Shown here: piece after piece, positions 20,131-30,000 of the stretch
How positions within the stretch are numbered: position 1 is the first letter of the stretch
Layout: each line of letters opens with the position of its first letter
NCBI GenBank assembly: GCA_036169595.1
Contig: CM069767.1
Coordinates: 1,642,501 to 1,672,500, forward strand
Origin: Dictyostelium firmibasis
Taxonomy: Eukaryota; Evosea; Eumycetozoa; Dictyosteliales; Dictyosteliaceae
Length of the DNA: 30,000 bases
Direction of reading: 5' to 3'
The notes under the pieces: generated by a model
What the model was told of the DNA's origin: nothing
What the model saw: the letters and a program-made list of their open reading frames with translations, nothing else
The model's database searches: none
Position numbers and translations under genes: made by a program

Positions 20131-20924
20131 ATGAGTGAAAATTTAAAAGTATATCAAGATAATCATATTGAAAATGAAGATGAAGAAATCTATGAAAGAT
20201 CCAATGGAAAGGGAAAAGAGTTGGTGGACTTTGGAAAGAAGAGAGAACCATTAATTCATAACCATGAAGTTTTAAATACCATGCAATCATCAGTAAAGAC
20301 CTTGTTAAGTAGTTTAGGTGAAGATCCAGATAGAGAAGGTTTATTAAAAACACCATTAAGAATGTCAAAGGCTTTATTATTTTTTACACAAGGTTATGAA
20401 CAATCTGTAGACGAAGTAATCGGTGAAGCAATCTTTAATGAAAATCATCATGAAGTATGTTAATCTATCTTTTATTAATAGCTATACCAACAATACAAAT
20501 ATATTAAATATTAATATAATCTTTTTATTTTCATTTCTTTTCAAAATAGATGGTTGTTGTTAGAGATATTGATATATTTTCATTATGTGAACATCATATG
20601 GTGCCATTCCATGGCAAATGTCATATTGGTTATATTCCAGATCAAAAAGTTTTAGGTTTAAGTAAATTAGCAAGAGTTGCTGAAATTTTTGCCAGAAGGT
20701 TACAGGTCCAAGAACGTTTAACAAGACAAATAGCACAAGCAATTCAAGCTCACTTAAATCCAATGGGTGTTGCCGTTGTAATTGAGGCATCACATATGTG
20801 TATGGTTATGAGAGGTGTACAAAAACCAGGCGCTAGTACTGTCACCTCCTCTGTATGTGGTATTTTTGAAAAAGACTCTAGAACTCGTGCTGAATTCTTT
20901 AGTTTAATTAAATCAAATAAATAA
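20131..20924 (+). CDS. gchA: GTP cyclohydrolase I
   Basis: Converts GTP to 7,8-dihydroneopterin triphosphate, the first step of tetrahydropterin synthesis; Dictyostelium makes large amounts of pterins. Exon 1 is 20131..20454 and exon 2 is 20550..20924, giving 232 residues with a phase 0 join (NENHHE then [11 protein letters not shown]). The active-site zinc ligands are visible: Cys121 and His124 in [12 protein letters not shown], and Cys192 in [11 protein letters not shown]. Further family blocks are [27 protein letters not shown] and RTRAEF at the end. The N-terminal 45 residues are acidic and not conserved, like the regulatory tail of other eukaryotic enzymes. The subunit is known to form a decamer. 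Upstream lies a CA-rich element. Very secure. Confidence 0.96.
20455..20549 (+). other. Intron of gchA
   Basis: 95 bp, donor GTATGT, acceptor AAAATAG, with a pyrimidine-rich stretch before it. Phase 0. Confidence 0.9.
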
Positions 20925-21317
20925 TAATTATAAATAATAATTATTAAATAATAAAAAAAAAAAAAAAACAAAAAAAAAAAAACAAAATTTTTAAAAAATA
21001 ATCTTCCACCTTTCCTCTTCATTTCCCTTTTTTTTTTTTTTTTTGGAATGTATAATTTTTTTTCCAAAGAGAAAAAAACTATAAAATCTATTACAAAATC
21101 TTTAAAATTTAAAGTTGTAATTTTTTTTTTTTCAAAAAAAATTAACCATTTAATCATTTGAATAAAATTTTTTGATTAAAAAAAAAAAAAAACTATTGGT
21201 GAAGTGTCTATTTTCTTTTTTTTTCTTATTTTTTTTTTTTTTATCAAAAAATTTGAAGAGGAATTTTCATTTTTCTTTTTTTTTAAATATTTTTTTTTTT
21301 TTTTTTCACAAAGAAAA
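20925..21317. promoter_or_regulatory. Spacer between gchA and rft1
   Basis: 393 bp of tandem spacer holding the gchA 3' end and the rft1 promoter. A and T runs dominate. A less A+T-rich patch at 21002-21030 (CTTCCACCTTTCCTCTTCATTTCCC region) is pyrimidine-rich. No specific site is recognised. Confidence 0.4.
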
Positions 21318-23171
21318 ATGAAACAACAAACAGAATCAAATGTGTTAAAGAATGGTATAGTTGGAGCATTTTATTTAATTGGATTACAAATTATATCAAG
21401 AGTATTTACATTTATTATAAATACATTGGTCATTGTTGGAGTTGATGATAGTATTTTTGGAGTATCAGCAATTCAATATCAATTATTATCATCAATAATA
21501 TTGTTTTTATCACGTGAAGCAATTAGAAGAGCATGTACAAGAGTTAATATTACTGATAAATCAAACAATGGTAACAATTTAAAATCAGTTATAAAATTGT
21601 CATGGTTAGTTTTACCAATTGGTATTGGGTTATCAGTTATTTTTGAAAACTTTTTCCTCTATACATCAACAAAAGAAACTTTACAAATCTTAAATTATCA
21701 TTATGGTTTAAGATTATTTACAATTAGTTCAATACTTGAATTATTAAGTGAACCAATGTATATTTTAGCTCAAAATTTATTACTCTTTAAAATTAGAACT
21801 ACTGTTGAAGGTTTTGCATTATTCTTTAAAACATTTTCATCTTATTATTTCATTGTAATTTTAAATGTAAATATTTTAAATTATTTTATTTTATTTTATT
21901 TATTTAAAAAATAATTATTTTATTAATTAATTAATTTTTATTTATTATTATTATTATTTTTTTTTTTTTTTATTTAAAAAAAAAAAAGATGGGATTAATT
22001 GGATTTGGATATGCACAAATTTTATATTCATTAACATTAGTAATTGGATATTTTGGATATTTTTTAGTAAATATAATAAATAATAAAAAGAATCATAAAG
22101 AGTTTTCAAATTGTTTTAATTCAGTAAATCAATTATTTCCAAAGTTTACAACTACAATTGATAAAAATTTAATTAAATTATCAATACTATACACATGGCA
22201 ATCAATTTATAAATTATTATTACAAGAGGGTGAAAAATTTGTTTTATTCTTTTCAGAGACAAATCAAGGTCAAGCAATCTTTGCAATCGTTTCAAATTTA
22301 GGTTCATTGATTGTTAGATTTTTATTTTTACCAATTGAAGAAACTTGTTTTTTAATGTTTCCAAAATTATTTCCAACAATCAAAACTGACACCACTAAAA
22401 ATAATAATAATGAAAGAGAAATTAATAATGAAAATTATAAAAATGGTGCAAACGTATTAATTGTAATTATGAAATTCTTATTTTTAGTTTCATTAATTTT
22501 CACTTGTTTTGGACCTGGTTTTTCACATTTATTATTAAATTTATTATATAAAAACAAATTTAAAGATACAAATGCTGGAGTTTTGCTTGGATTCTATTGT
22601 CTTTATGTTGGATTTTTAGCAGTTAATGGTGTTTCAGAGTCATTTGTACATAGTGTCGCAAAAGAAGATCAATTAAAAGTTGTTAATTGGGTATTAATTA
22701 TAATCGGTTTTATTTATTTATTATTCACTTTAATATTTTGTAAATTATTTCAAAATATTGGTATTATTTTAGCAAATTGTTTAAGTAAGTTATAAATTAA
22801 TTTTGAAATCAAAAAAAAAAAAAAATTAATTTTAAATTATAATACTAATATTATTTTTTTTTAATTAAAAAGATATGTTATTAAGAATTATATATAGTAT
22901 TTATTTTATGAAATCATTTTTTAAAGATATAAAAGATATTAAACTATCAAAAATGATCCCAAATAAAATGGTAATATTATCATTTATTGTATCATTTATA
23001 TTTACAAATTTATCAAACAAATATATATATAATCCTGATAGTTTTAAATCAACATGTATTCATTTATTAGTTGGTATAATTTGTTTTGTCCAAACATGTG
23101 GTTTCATTTATCTTAAAGAATGGAGTTCAATTAAAGAATTTAGAAAAATTTTATCAAATAAAAATAAATAA
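21318..23171 (+). CDS. rft1: RFT1 homologue, ER membrane protein of N-glycan precursor handling
   Basis: Multi-pass ER membrane protein of the RFT1 family, needed for use of Man5GlcNAc2-dolichol on the lumenal side; whether it is itself the flippase is disputed. Three exons: 21318..21866, 21989..22784 and 22873..23171, giving about 547 residues, the usual length. Family sequence is clear: LIGLQIISRVFTFIINT near the N-terminus, FLSREAIRRA in the first loop, SILELLSEPMYILAQN, GFGYAQILYS after intron 1, QGEQ-type loop as LQEGEKFVLFF, ANLGS-type SNLGSLIVRFLFLPIEE, and FANC-like LANCLNMLLR made only by the second splice. About a dozen hydrophobic segments are visible. The start at 21318 is chosen because an upstream in-frame ATG at 21204 adds only a Phe/Lys homopolymer translation. 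Confidence 0.93.
21867..21988 (+). other. Intron 1 of rft1
   Basis: 122 bp, donor GTAAAT, acceptor AAAAAAAG, phase 0. The acceptor follows an unusual A run instead of a pyrimidine tract. Confidence 0.8.
22785..22872 (+). other. Intron 2 of rft1
   Basis: 88 bp, donor GTAAGT, acceptor AAAAAG. Phase 1; splicing completes the Asn codon of ANCLNM. Confidence 0.88.
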
Positions 23172-23300
23172 TAAAATAAATAATAAAAAAAAAAAAAAAA
23201 AAATTTAAAGAATTGATTTTTATTTTATTTACAATATAGAATTTTATTTATTTATTTATTTATTTAGAATTATAAAATGAAATTGGAATAACAAATATTT

Positions 23301-23333
<33 letters not shown>

Positions 23334-23370
23334 TTAAAAAAAAAAACTATTAAATTATTAAATTAATAGT
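23172..23370. terminator. Convergent spacer after rft1
   Basis: 199 bp between converging stops of rft1 and the 277-residue gene. AATAAA words follow the rft1 stop at once (23165-23188). A TTTA repeat (23246-23265) and a T run fill the rest. Confidence 0.4.
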
Positions 23371-24204
23371 TTATAATTTTTTAATTTGACCATTATCCCA
23401 AACCCAAGAGTTATTATTTAATTGAGAAAGATCAACGGTATAACTTTGAGTTGATGATTTTGGTTTTGATTTTGGATCATTTGAGGGAATTTCAGTCATT
23501 GGTCTAGTAAATGTTTGAGAGATAACTTCAGTTTTTGAAATTGGTTCCATTGAAGAGATTGGTTTTTTAAAGATTCTTGTGGTAGTTGTCTTTGTTTGAC
23601 GAATTATTGTTCTCTTTTCTTTTGGAGAGATTCTCTTCTTTGAGATTGGTTTGAATTTTCTGTTGTAGGAAGATTTGTTTTGTTTCTTTGGAAGCTTTGA
23701 TCTTTCTTTTAGTAGAGATTCATGAGTGAGATTCATTTCTTTAAGCTCATCTTTATCTTGAGCTGGAGTACGATCGAATCCTTCCAAATCACATTCTCTA
23801 TCACGGAACATATCTCTTAGACAAAGCATATGGTAATCTTCATAGTCTTGTTGTAATTGATCTACACACTTTTCTTGAGGTGACATATGTGGTGGGAAAG
23901 TGAAATTCTTGAATGTTTCGGCACGTTGTTCTTGAAGGAGATCATGTTCAATCCATTTCTTCTCCTCTAAAGAATTCAATTCTCTATCATCGGCAGATGT
24001 TAGATCCAATTTGTTTGGTCTATCTAATTGTTTTCCTGGATATTCATTCAAATTATCCTTGAGAAGATTTTTTATTGAGTAAAGGAAATAATCCTCATCC
24101 AATTTTCTTGGTTTTTCACCTTGTTTAAATGATTGTTTTTGAAAGATATTAACATCTGGTTTAATTGGATTACCAGCATATTCTCGAGCATACATGGTTG
24201 ACAT
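23371..24204 (-). CDS. Unrecognised 277-residue charged protein
   Basis: Intronless, complete frame with typical Dictyostelium codons and clearly higher G+C than its flanks, so it is a real gene. I do not recognise the family. The N-terminal 165 residues look well constrained and hydrophilic, with many Asp, Glu, Lys and aromatic residues. They include a segment around residues 112-145 with [21 protein letters not shown] and RDMFRDREC; the last two cysteines have nine residues between them, but there is no second CX9C, so a mitochondrial CHCH call is not justified. The C-terminal 110 residues are rich in Lys, Ser and Thr ([24 protein letters not shown]) and look disordered and basic. No signal peptide or membrane segment. 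A nucleic-acid or scaffold role is possible but is a guess. Confidence 0.85.
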   Translation of the reverse strand: MSTMYAREYAGNPIKPDVNIFQKQSFKQGEKPRKLDEDYFLYSIKNLLKDNLNEYPGKQLDRPNKLDLTSADDRELNSLEEKKWIEHDLLQEQRAETFKNFTFPPHMSPQEKCVDQLQQDYEDYHMLCLRDMFRDRECDLEGFDRTPAQDKDELKEMNLTHESLLKERSKLPKKQNKSSYNRKFKPISKKRISPKEKRTIIRQTKTTTTRIFKKPISSMEPISKTEVISQTFTRPMTEIPSNDPKSKPKSSTQSYTVDLSQLNNNSWVWDNGQIKKL

Positions 24205-24930
24205 CTTTTTTTTTTTTTTTTTTTTTTTTTTATTATTTTATTTCTATGTTAAAAATTGTTTTATTTATATTTTATTTTTCAAAATTATGAAAATATTATT
24301 TGTTTTTAGATTATATTTTTATATATAATTATTTATACAATGATTTAAAAAAATTTCGATTTTCTTTTAAACAATTTTCAAAAAAAAAAGGTTTTTTTTA
24401 AAAATTTCATTTCCAATAGATTCTTTCAAAAAATCTTTAAAAAAAAAAAAAATTTCCTTTTTTATATAAAATATTTTTCTTTTTAATTTTATTTTCTTTT
24501 GTTTTTTTTTTTTAAAAAAAAAAATAAAAAATAAAAAAAAAAATAAAAATAAAAAAAAAAATTAAATTTATTGAATATTAAAATAAGAGATATCTTTATC
24601 ATATGATAGTTCTAAAAAAAAAAAATAAAAAAAAAAATAATAATAATAAAATTCAAATAAAAAAAAAAAAATTAAAAAAATAAAAAAAAAAAACCCAAAT
24701 TTCTTTTTAAATTAGAAAATCTCCTTTCATCATTTAATTAATTTTGTATTGCAAATTTTAATGGGGGTAGGATATTAGTTTTGAAGGGTGTCACAAAAAA
24801 AATACTAAGTTGAATTATTTATAACACATTTTTTTTTTCTCTAATTCCATATTTTAGTTACACAAATTTTGTTTTAATAATATAAATTATTAATAATTGA
24901 AAGAATAGAATTTAAGAGAAACTTTAAATT

Positions 24931-24973
<43 letters not shown>

Positions 24974-25018
24974 ATAATTATTTCCTTTTTTTTTTAAATT
25001 CTTTCTTTATTTTTTAGA
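24205..25018. other. Upstream spacer of the 277-residue gene
   Basis: 814 bp, mostly A and T runs including a 38-base T run ending at 24970. A less A+T-rich patch at 24753-24795 contains AATGGGGGTAGG and GAAGGGTGTCAC, which resemble G-box words, about 560 bp upstream of the start codon. No gene is seen. Confidence 0.45.
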
Positions 25019-25347
25019 ATAAAGATTGGTATGATATCTTTACCACTATCATCATTATTTGGTCCAGAAGCTTCTGAATAAAATTTAATAAACTCTGGTG
25101 ATTGTTTTAACTGATTTTAATGATCTTAAAAATATTGAAGATAAAGAATCAATACCAAATCTAAAAACATTGTTATTTTGAAATTAAATAAATAGTGATA
25201 ACAATCAACATTTCAATAATAAAAATAACCATTATTTAATTGAAGTGATACATGGATAATATTATAAAAGAAAGTAAATTATTTTTTAAACCTATTAAAA
25301 CAATAGATCAATTAAAATCTAAAAATAAAAAAACATTAAAAATATAA
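25019..25347 (+). pseudogene. Decayed coding remnant of unknown family
   Basis: Three coding-like pieces on the plus strand lie in different frames and are separated by stops. The first reads KIGMISLPLSSLFGPEASE. The second, from 25092, reads TLVIVLTDFNDLKNIEDKES and continues IPNLKTLLF. The third, from 25252, reads MDNIIKESKLFFKPIKTIDQ and continues LKSKNKKTLKI. Codon choice is Dictyostelium-like and homopolymers are absent, unlike ordinary spacer. I read it as a fragment of a once-coding gene, possibly a decayed copy from a multigene family. The family is not recognised. A multi-exon live gene is less likely because the breaks lack clear splice sites. Confidence 0.45.
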
Positions 25348-25420
25348 AATAAAATTTATTTACAAGTACTCCTACTATTTTTACAATTTTTTTATTTATA
25401 TTTTTTATAATAATTCCCTA

Positions 25421-25756
25421 TTATAACTCTGGATTAATTTTATTTTTATAACAAAATTCCTTAAAAATTTCAAAAACAAAAAAAAAATTAATACAAAATT
25501 TTTAGAAATTAGTTTATAAAATTATAATTATAATATAAAAACTTACAATAAAAATTGGTTTAATATCACTAATGAAATCGGTCCTTTTATAGTTGTTGTT
25601 ATCAATTTTTTTATAAAGTGGATATATTTGTTCAACAAATTCCCATGAATTACCAATTTGTTTTACTTTTTCTTGTTTTTCTTTTAAATATTGTTTAATT
25701 TGGCTATCTAAAAAACTCCATCTATTATCAGCTTCATTTAATTTAATTGTTGTCAT
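25421..25756 (-). CDS. Small unrecognised two-exon gene, 82 residues
   Basis: Exon 1 is 25756..25547 (70 codons) and exon 2 is 25459..25421. The 87-bp intron has donor GTAAGT and acceptor TTTTTAAG after a T-rich stretch, and the join is phase 0 (DIKPIFI then EFCYKNKINPEL). The product is hydrophilic, mostly helical in look, with many Lys, Glu and Asn (NEADNRWSFLDSQIKQYL, GNSWEFVEQIYPLYKKI). No signal peptide or membrane segment. I do not know the family. The codon pattern and a canonical donor support a real gene, but it could be the intact start of a longer gene that has lost its 3' part, because decayed coding sequence lies just beyond. Confidence 0.5.
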
Positions 25757-26034
25757 TTCTTATTTTTAATTTAATTTTTAATTTATTTTTAAAGGATTAT
25801 TTATAAGAAACAATTAAAATAGTTTATATATAAATAATTTTTTTTTTTAATTTTATTTAATAAATAAAAAAAAAAAAAAAAAAAAAGTTTAAATTCTCTC
25901 TTTTATTTTAAAAAAAATGAAATTTATTTAGATAATAATTATTTATAAAAGTGTATATTATGATAACTGGTTCGTGAAAAAAAAATTAAAAACAAAAAAA
26001 AAAAAAAAAAACAAAAAAAAAAAAAATAAAATGA

Positions 26035-26046
26035 AAAGTGGGTGAT
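26035..26046 (+). promoter_or_regulatory. Second copy of the AAAGTGGGTGAT word
   Basis: Same 12-mer as the one upstream of pgmA. Here it lies about 280 bp upstream of the small gene start at 25756, which points away from it. Function inferred only from repetition and similarity to G-box sites. Confidence 0.3.
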
Positions 26047-26134
26047 AGAGATATAAAAGAGATAATTGTTTCTAAATACCCATCCCATGTTTAGAACAGG
26101 TGTTTTTATATCAATCTAAATTTATTATAAATAT

Positions 26135-26170
<36 letters not shown>

Positions 26171-26570
26171 TGGGATTAGGGGAAAAATCTCATTTCTATT
26201 TACAAAATTGAGAATATTGTTTTTATTTATTTTTTTTTTACATTAAAATGACTTTTTTTTAAAATAATCAAACATAATAACAAAAAAGGTTGCAAAAACA
26301 AATCTTTGACCTATTCTAGATTGTAGATGAGACTTTTTATTTATACATTTTAGAATTTTTTTTTTTAAAAATTTTAACAATTTTTTTTTATATTTTTTTA
26401 TAAGTCTGATTGCTTACATCAATTCCACTAATTTTTTTTTTTGAAAAATTACTATCCATTATTAAACTGAATAATGTGAAAAAAAAAAAATAAAAAAATA
26501 AAAAAAACATATAAAAAAAAAAAATTAACACTCAAAAAAAAAATGAAAATAAAAAAAAATGAAAATAAAA

Positions 26571-26582
26571 AAAGTGGGTGAT
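26571..26582 (+). promoter_or_regulatory. Third copy of the AAAGTGGGTGAT word
   Basis: Identical 12-mer, 536 bp after the second copy and in the same orientation. No protein gene starts nearby on the plus strand. Confidence 0.3.
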
Positions 26583-26940
26583 TCACTATTTACCAGATAA
26601 CAAAACTTTTTTATAGATCTCTTTTAATTAATTTATTAAAATTTTAATTTATATATCAACTTTACAGGTAATTTTTATATTTTTTTTAAATAAAAGATTA
26701 ATTTTTTTTATTAGTTAAAAGGGAAAATTTAATTAAATTTTGGGAAAACTGATTTTTATTTGGATTTTTTTATTTAATAGGTGGATTTTTTATTTTATAT
26801 GAGGATTTTATTTATTTTATTGGAGGTGTTATCTAAATGATATAATCTTTATTGTTTAATTTTTTAAATTATCGATCGTATCCAAAAAAAAATTTATTAT
26901 GAAGTATTTGTAAAGTGTTTATTTTTTTAATTGGTTTTTT

Positions 26941-27072
26941 GGATAGGTCAAAATAGTGGTTTTAGAAAACTCACGATGTTCGATTCCCACTCGCCTCCTA
27001 ACCTGTCTATGGCTTTGAACAGCAGGGCTGAGCGTCCAGTTCTTTCTAGCTTTGAATACAAACTTTGAGATA
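26941..27072. other. G+C-rich island with tRNA-arm-like and hairpin sequence
   Basis: In an almost pure A/T setting this stretch is close to balanced in base composition. It contains GTTCGATTCCC at 26978-26988 followed by CACTCGCCTCC, resembling the 3' half of a tRNA gene. Then comes a hairpin with CCTGTCT pairing to AGCAGG (27002-27027), and GGGCTGAGCGTCC. No complete tRNA can be folded: the 5' half is missing. It could be a tRNA fragment, an unknown small RNA gene or a fossil insertion. Confidence 0.4.
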
Positions 27073-27078
27073 TACATA

Positions 27079-27110
27079 GGAAGGGACTCGAACCCTCGAC
27101 TTTTGTTGTG
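27079..27110 (-). pseudogene. tRNA 3'-half-like fragment
   Basis: On the minus strand GAGGG, loop TTCGAGT and CCCTT form a full T arm. It includes a perfect B-box GGTTCGAGTCC at 27094-27084 and a possible acceptor strand CCTATGT. The matching anticodon, D and 5' acceptor parts are not found upstream, where the tRNA-Asn gene sits 33 bp away. Confidence 0.5.
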
Positions 27111-27126
27111 GGGGTGGTAAAATTAT

Positions 27127-27199
27127 CGCCTAGACATGGGATCGAACCATGGACCTAGCGGTTAACAGCCGCTCGCTCTGCCTACTGAGCCATCCAGGC
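27127..27199 (-). tRNA. tRNA-Asn (anticodon GUU)
   Basis: 73-base cloverleaf with no intron. The acceptor stem GCCTGGA pairs with TCTAGGC (one G-T pair). The D stem is GCTC/GAGC, the anticodon stem AGCGG/CCGCT carries loop CTGTTAA with anticodon GTT, and the T arm is CATGG, TTCGATC, CCATG. The discriminator base is G, usual for Asn. The A box TGGCTCAGTAGG and B box GGTTCGATCCC are intact. A T-run terminator for RNA polymerase III is expected downstream on the minus strand; TTTT occurs at about 27122-27119 region as AATTTTACC. Looks functional. Confidence 0.95.
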
Positions 27200-27264
27200 A
27201 TTTTTTATGAAATAAAAAAAAAATGACTCATTTTTGAAATTAATTTCACACTGAATAACACAAC

Positions 27265-27312
27265 CTCCATGGCCTTGGTTCAAGTCTTGGTCATACCACG
27301 AATTAACGTGGT
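27265..27312 (+). other. B-box-like sequence next to a perfect hairpin
   Basis: GGTTCAAGTCT at 27277-27287 is close to a tRNA B box. It is followed by ACCACG, AATTAA, CGTGGT (27295-27312), a perfect 6-bp stem. No tRNA can be built around it. It may be a degenerate tRNA copy. Confidence 0.35.
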
Positions 27313-27360
27313 CACAGAAAAAAAAAAACTTTAAATTAAAATAATTAATAAATAAAAACA

Positions 27361-27371
27361 AGATTCGAACA
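27361..27371 (-). other. Further B-box-like sequence
   Basis: Minus strand TGTTCGAATCT, preceded by CCAATTGGATG. It matches the B-box core but no stem of normal length forms. Confidence 0.3.
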
Positions 27372-27439
27372 CATCCAATTGGATGAGGTTATTAAAAAAA
27401 AAAATTTTGAAATTAATAAAAAAAATAATTTGAAATCAA

Positions 27440-27960
27440 TGTAATTTTTTTTTGAAAAAACATAAAAGACTCATTGAGGCTTTTTCCCATTTAATTTATT
27501 TAAAAAAAGCTTTTTTAAAAAATGAATATTACATAAATCCAAACACTATGTTTGCTATTTATATTGCGGGACATGATCAACTTTACTTAAGAGAAGAAAA
27601 CTTTAAATTTTATATTATACTGATCAAAAAAGTAAATACCTTTAAAGAATGCCAGTAGGAAAGGGGTTAAAACTAACAATTGTTTTAAAGTTTAAGAAAT
27701 TTAATTCCACAACCATTTAATCTTACTGCCAACCAATAAAGTTAATATGTGGTTATTAATTAATTTTAAACCTCAAAGTATTGAACCTTTTAATAAAAAT
27801 TATCAAAAACAACCTAAATTTTAACCACAAAAAATAGGTAGTTGAATACAACAAAAAAAAAATTCGATAAATCAGTCATTTAATCAACTGAATATGTATT
27901 AAATGAGATATAAAAAGAAAACCCTCACAAAAAATAGATTTCTCCATTCAACAAGAAAAT
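27440..27960 (+). other. Homopolymer-poor stretch with a 68-codon reading frame, possible decayed coding sequence
   Basis: An open frame at 27452-27658 encodes MKKHKRLIEAFSHLIYLKKA at its start and includes FAIYIAGHDQLYLREENF. It is not recognised. From 27660 to 27960 the sequence keeps a coding-like texture with few A/T runs, but all frames are broken. It lies within 300 bp of a tRNA gene, the preferred neighbourhood of Dictyostelium TRE and related retroelements, so an old insertion remnant is possible. No family motif supports that, so the family is left open. Confidence 0.25.
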
Positions 27961-28010
27961 TTTATTGTATTGGATATAATATATAAAAGAAACAAAAAAA
28001 AACAATAAAA

Positions 28011-29552
<1,542 letters not shown>

Positions 29553-29979
29553 ATTTATTTATGTGGATGTTCACTGCAAAATAAAATAAAAAATAAAAAA
29601 AAAAAAAAATAAAAAAAAATAATTTTTGAAATTAAAAAAAAAAAAAATAAAAAAATTAATTTAATGAAATAACCAAAATATTTTGTAAAATTACATTTGA
29701 AAAAAAATAAAAAAAAAATAAAAAAAAAGAAAGAAAAAGAAAAAAAAGTAAAATTTTAAAAAAAAAAAAAAAAAAAAAAAAAGGTAATAAATAATAATAA
29801 AAAGAACAAAATAGAATTCTTATTTATTATTTTTAATTTTTTTTTTTTTTTCTAAAAATTTTTCTTTTTTTTTTTTTTTCATAAAATTTTCATTTTTTCA
29901 TATTTTTTTCATTTTAGTTTAATTGACAATCACCATATTAAGGAATATATACCTATATGTATTATTATTAAAATAATAA
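29553..29979. promoter_or_regulatory. Divergent spacer at the right end
   Basis: 427 bp, almost all A and T runs until about 29920. After that ATTGACAATCACCATATTAAGG and ACCTATATG give some complexity just before the start codon at 29980. It should hold the promoter of the mitochondrial protein gene. Confidence 0.4.
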
Positions 29980-30000
29980 ATGGCAATGCTAGAATCATAT
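29980..30000 (+). CDS. Possible start of a gene running off the right edge
   Basis: ATG at 29980 opens MAMLESY, in an A-rich context (aaataataaATG) typical of Dictyostelium starts. Only seven codons are visible, so nothing can be said about the product. A TTTTAG at 29913-29918 could be a 5' UTR splice acceptor. Confidence 0.35.

Larger units (their letters stand above)
25757..26940. other. 1.2-kb spacer
   Basis: A/T runs dominate, with three less A+T-rich patches: 26034-26112 (GTGGGTGATAGAGAT, then CCCATCCCATG), 26290-26335, and 26571-26605 (GTGGGTGATTCACTATTTACC). The first and third share a 12-mer. No gene is supported. Confidence 0.5.

Noticed and set aside
21204-21317. Upstream in-frame ATG for rft1 at 21204
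   Set aside because: The added residues are Phe/Ile/Lys runs from T/A homopolymers; the family sequence starts after 21318, which has a proper A-rich start context.
23700-24000. CHCH (twin CX9C) mitochondrial protein
   Set aside because: Only one CX9C spacing is present in the 277-residue protein; the second pair has a different spacing.
24990-25120. Minus-strand reading with KQSPEFIKFYSEASGPNNDD as a third exon of the small gene
   Set aside because: The small gene closes with its own stop at 25421 and the plus-strand reading extends over a longer stretch. No clear acceptor and donor pair joins this piece.
26940-27010. Complete tRNA-Leu or tRNA-Ser gene on the plus strand
   Set aside because: Only a T-arm-like 3' part is present. 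The T stem is not fully paired and no D arm or matching 5' acceptor strand lies at a proper distance; GGAGGTG at 26822 is too far.
26970-27110. Permuted tRNA gene
   Set aside because: No 5' half beginning with a strand complementary to the candidate acceptor was found downstream in the same orientation.

Overview
The window is nuclear DNA of a social amoeba, almost certainly Dictyostelium discoideum or a very close relative. Signs are the extreme A+T content, A and T homopolymer runs in nearly every spacer and intron, short GT..AG introns (about 70-230 bp), strong use of A/T-ending codons, long pure AAT runs coding for polyasparagine, and tight packing of genes on both strands. Gene symbols rest on protein family recognition and the expected D. 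discoideum name; no database search was run.

Layout. 1-993 (-): arylamine N-acetyltransferase, cut by the left edge, one intron. 1570-3288 (+): phosphoglucomutase pgmA. 3482-7402 (-): type III beta phosphatidylinositol 4-kinase pikD, three exons. 7403-8203: divergent spacer with a cluster of inverted repeats. 8204-12514 (+): an unrecognised 1436-residue protein with four polyasparagine tracts and an internal duplication. 12577-15837 (-): DDX42-type DEAD-box helicase, four exons, 62 bp from the previous stop codon. 16438-18199 (-): SET/MYND protein. 18543-19019 (+): DUF1348 protein of the NTF2-like fold, very bacterial in look. 20131-20924 (+): GTP cyclohydrolase I gchA. 21318-23171 (+): RFT1 homologue. 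23371-24204 (-): unrecognised 277-residue protein. 25019-25347 (+): decayed coding remnant. 25421-25756 (-): small two-exon gene. 26940-27400: a comparatively G+C-rich island with one intact tRNA-Asn and several tRNA-arm-like pieces. 28011-29552 (-): unrecognised, probably mitochondrial, membrane protein whose first intron is mostly a 52-unit AAT repeat. A start codon at 29980 may open a further gene.

The named genes are mostly housekeeping and do not form one pathway: sugar phosphate interconversion (pgmA), Golgi phosphoinositides (pikD), RNA remodelling (ddx42), pterin synthesis (gchA) and N-glycan lipid precursor handling (rft1). Neighbours are often divergent or convergent, so some promoters are probably shared. 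I found no convincing undescribed multi-gene system. The strongest unexplained material is the island around the tRNA-Asn gene, followed by a 12-bp G-rich word repeated in three spacers, the inverted-repeat cluster near 7.9 kb, and two short decayed coding stretches.
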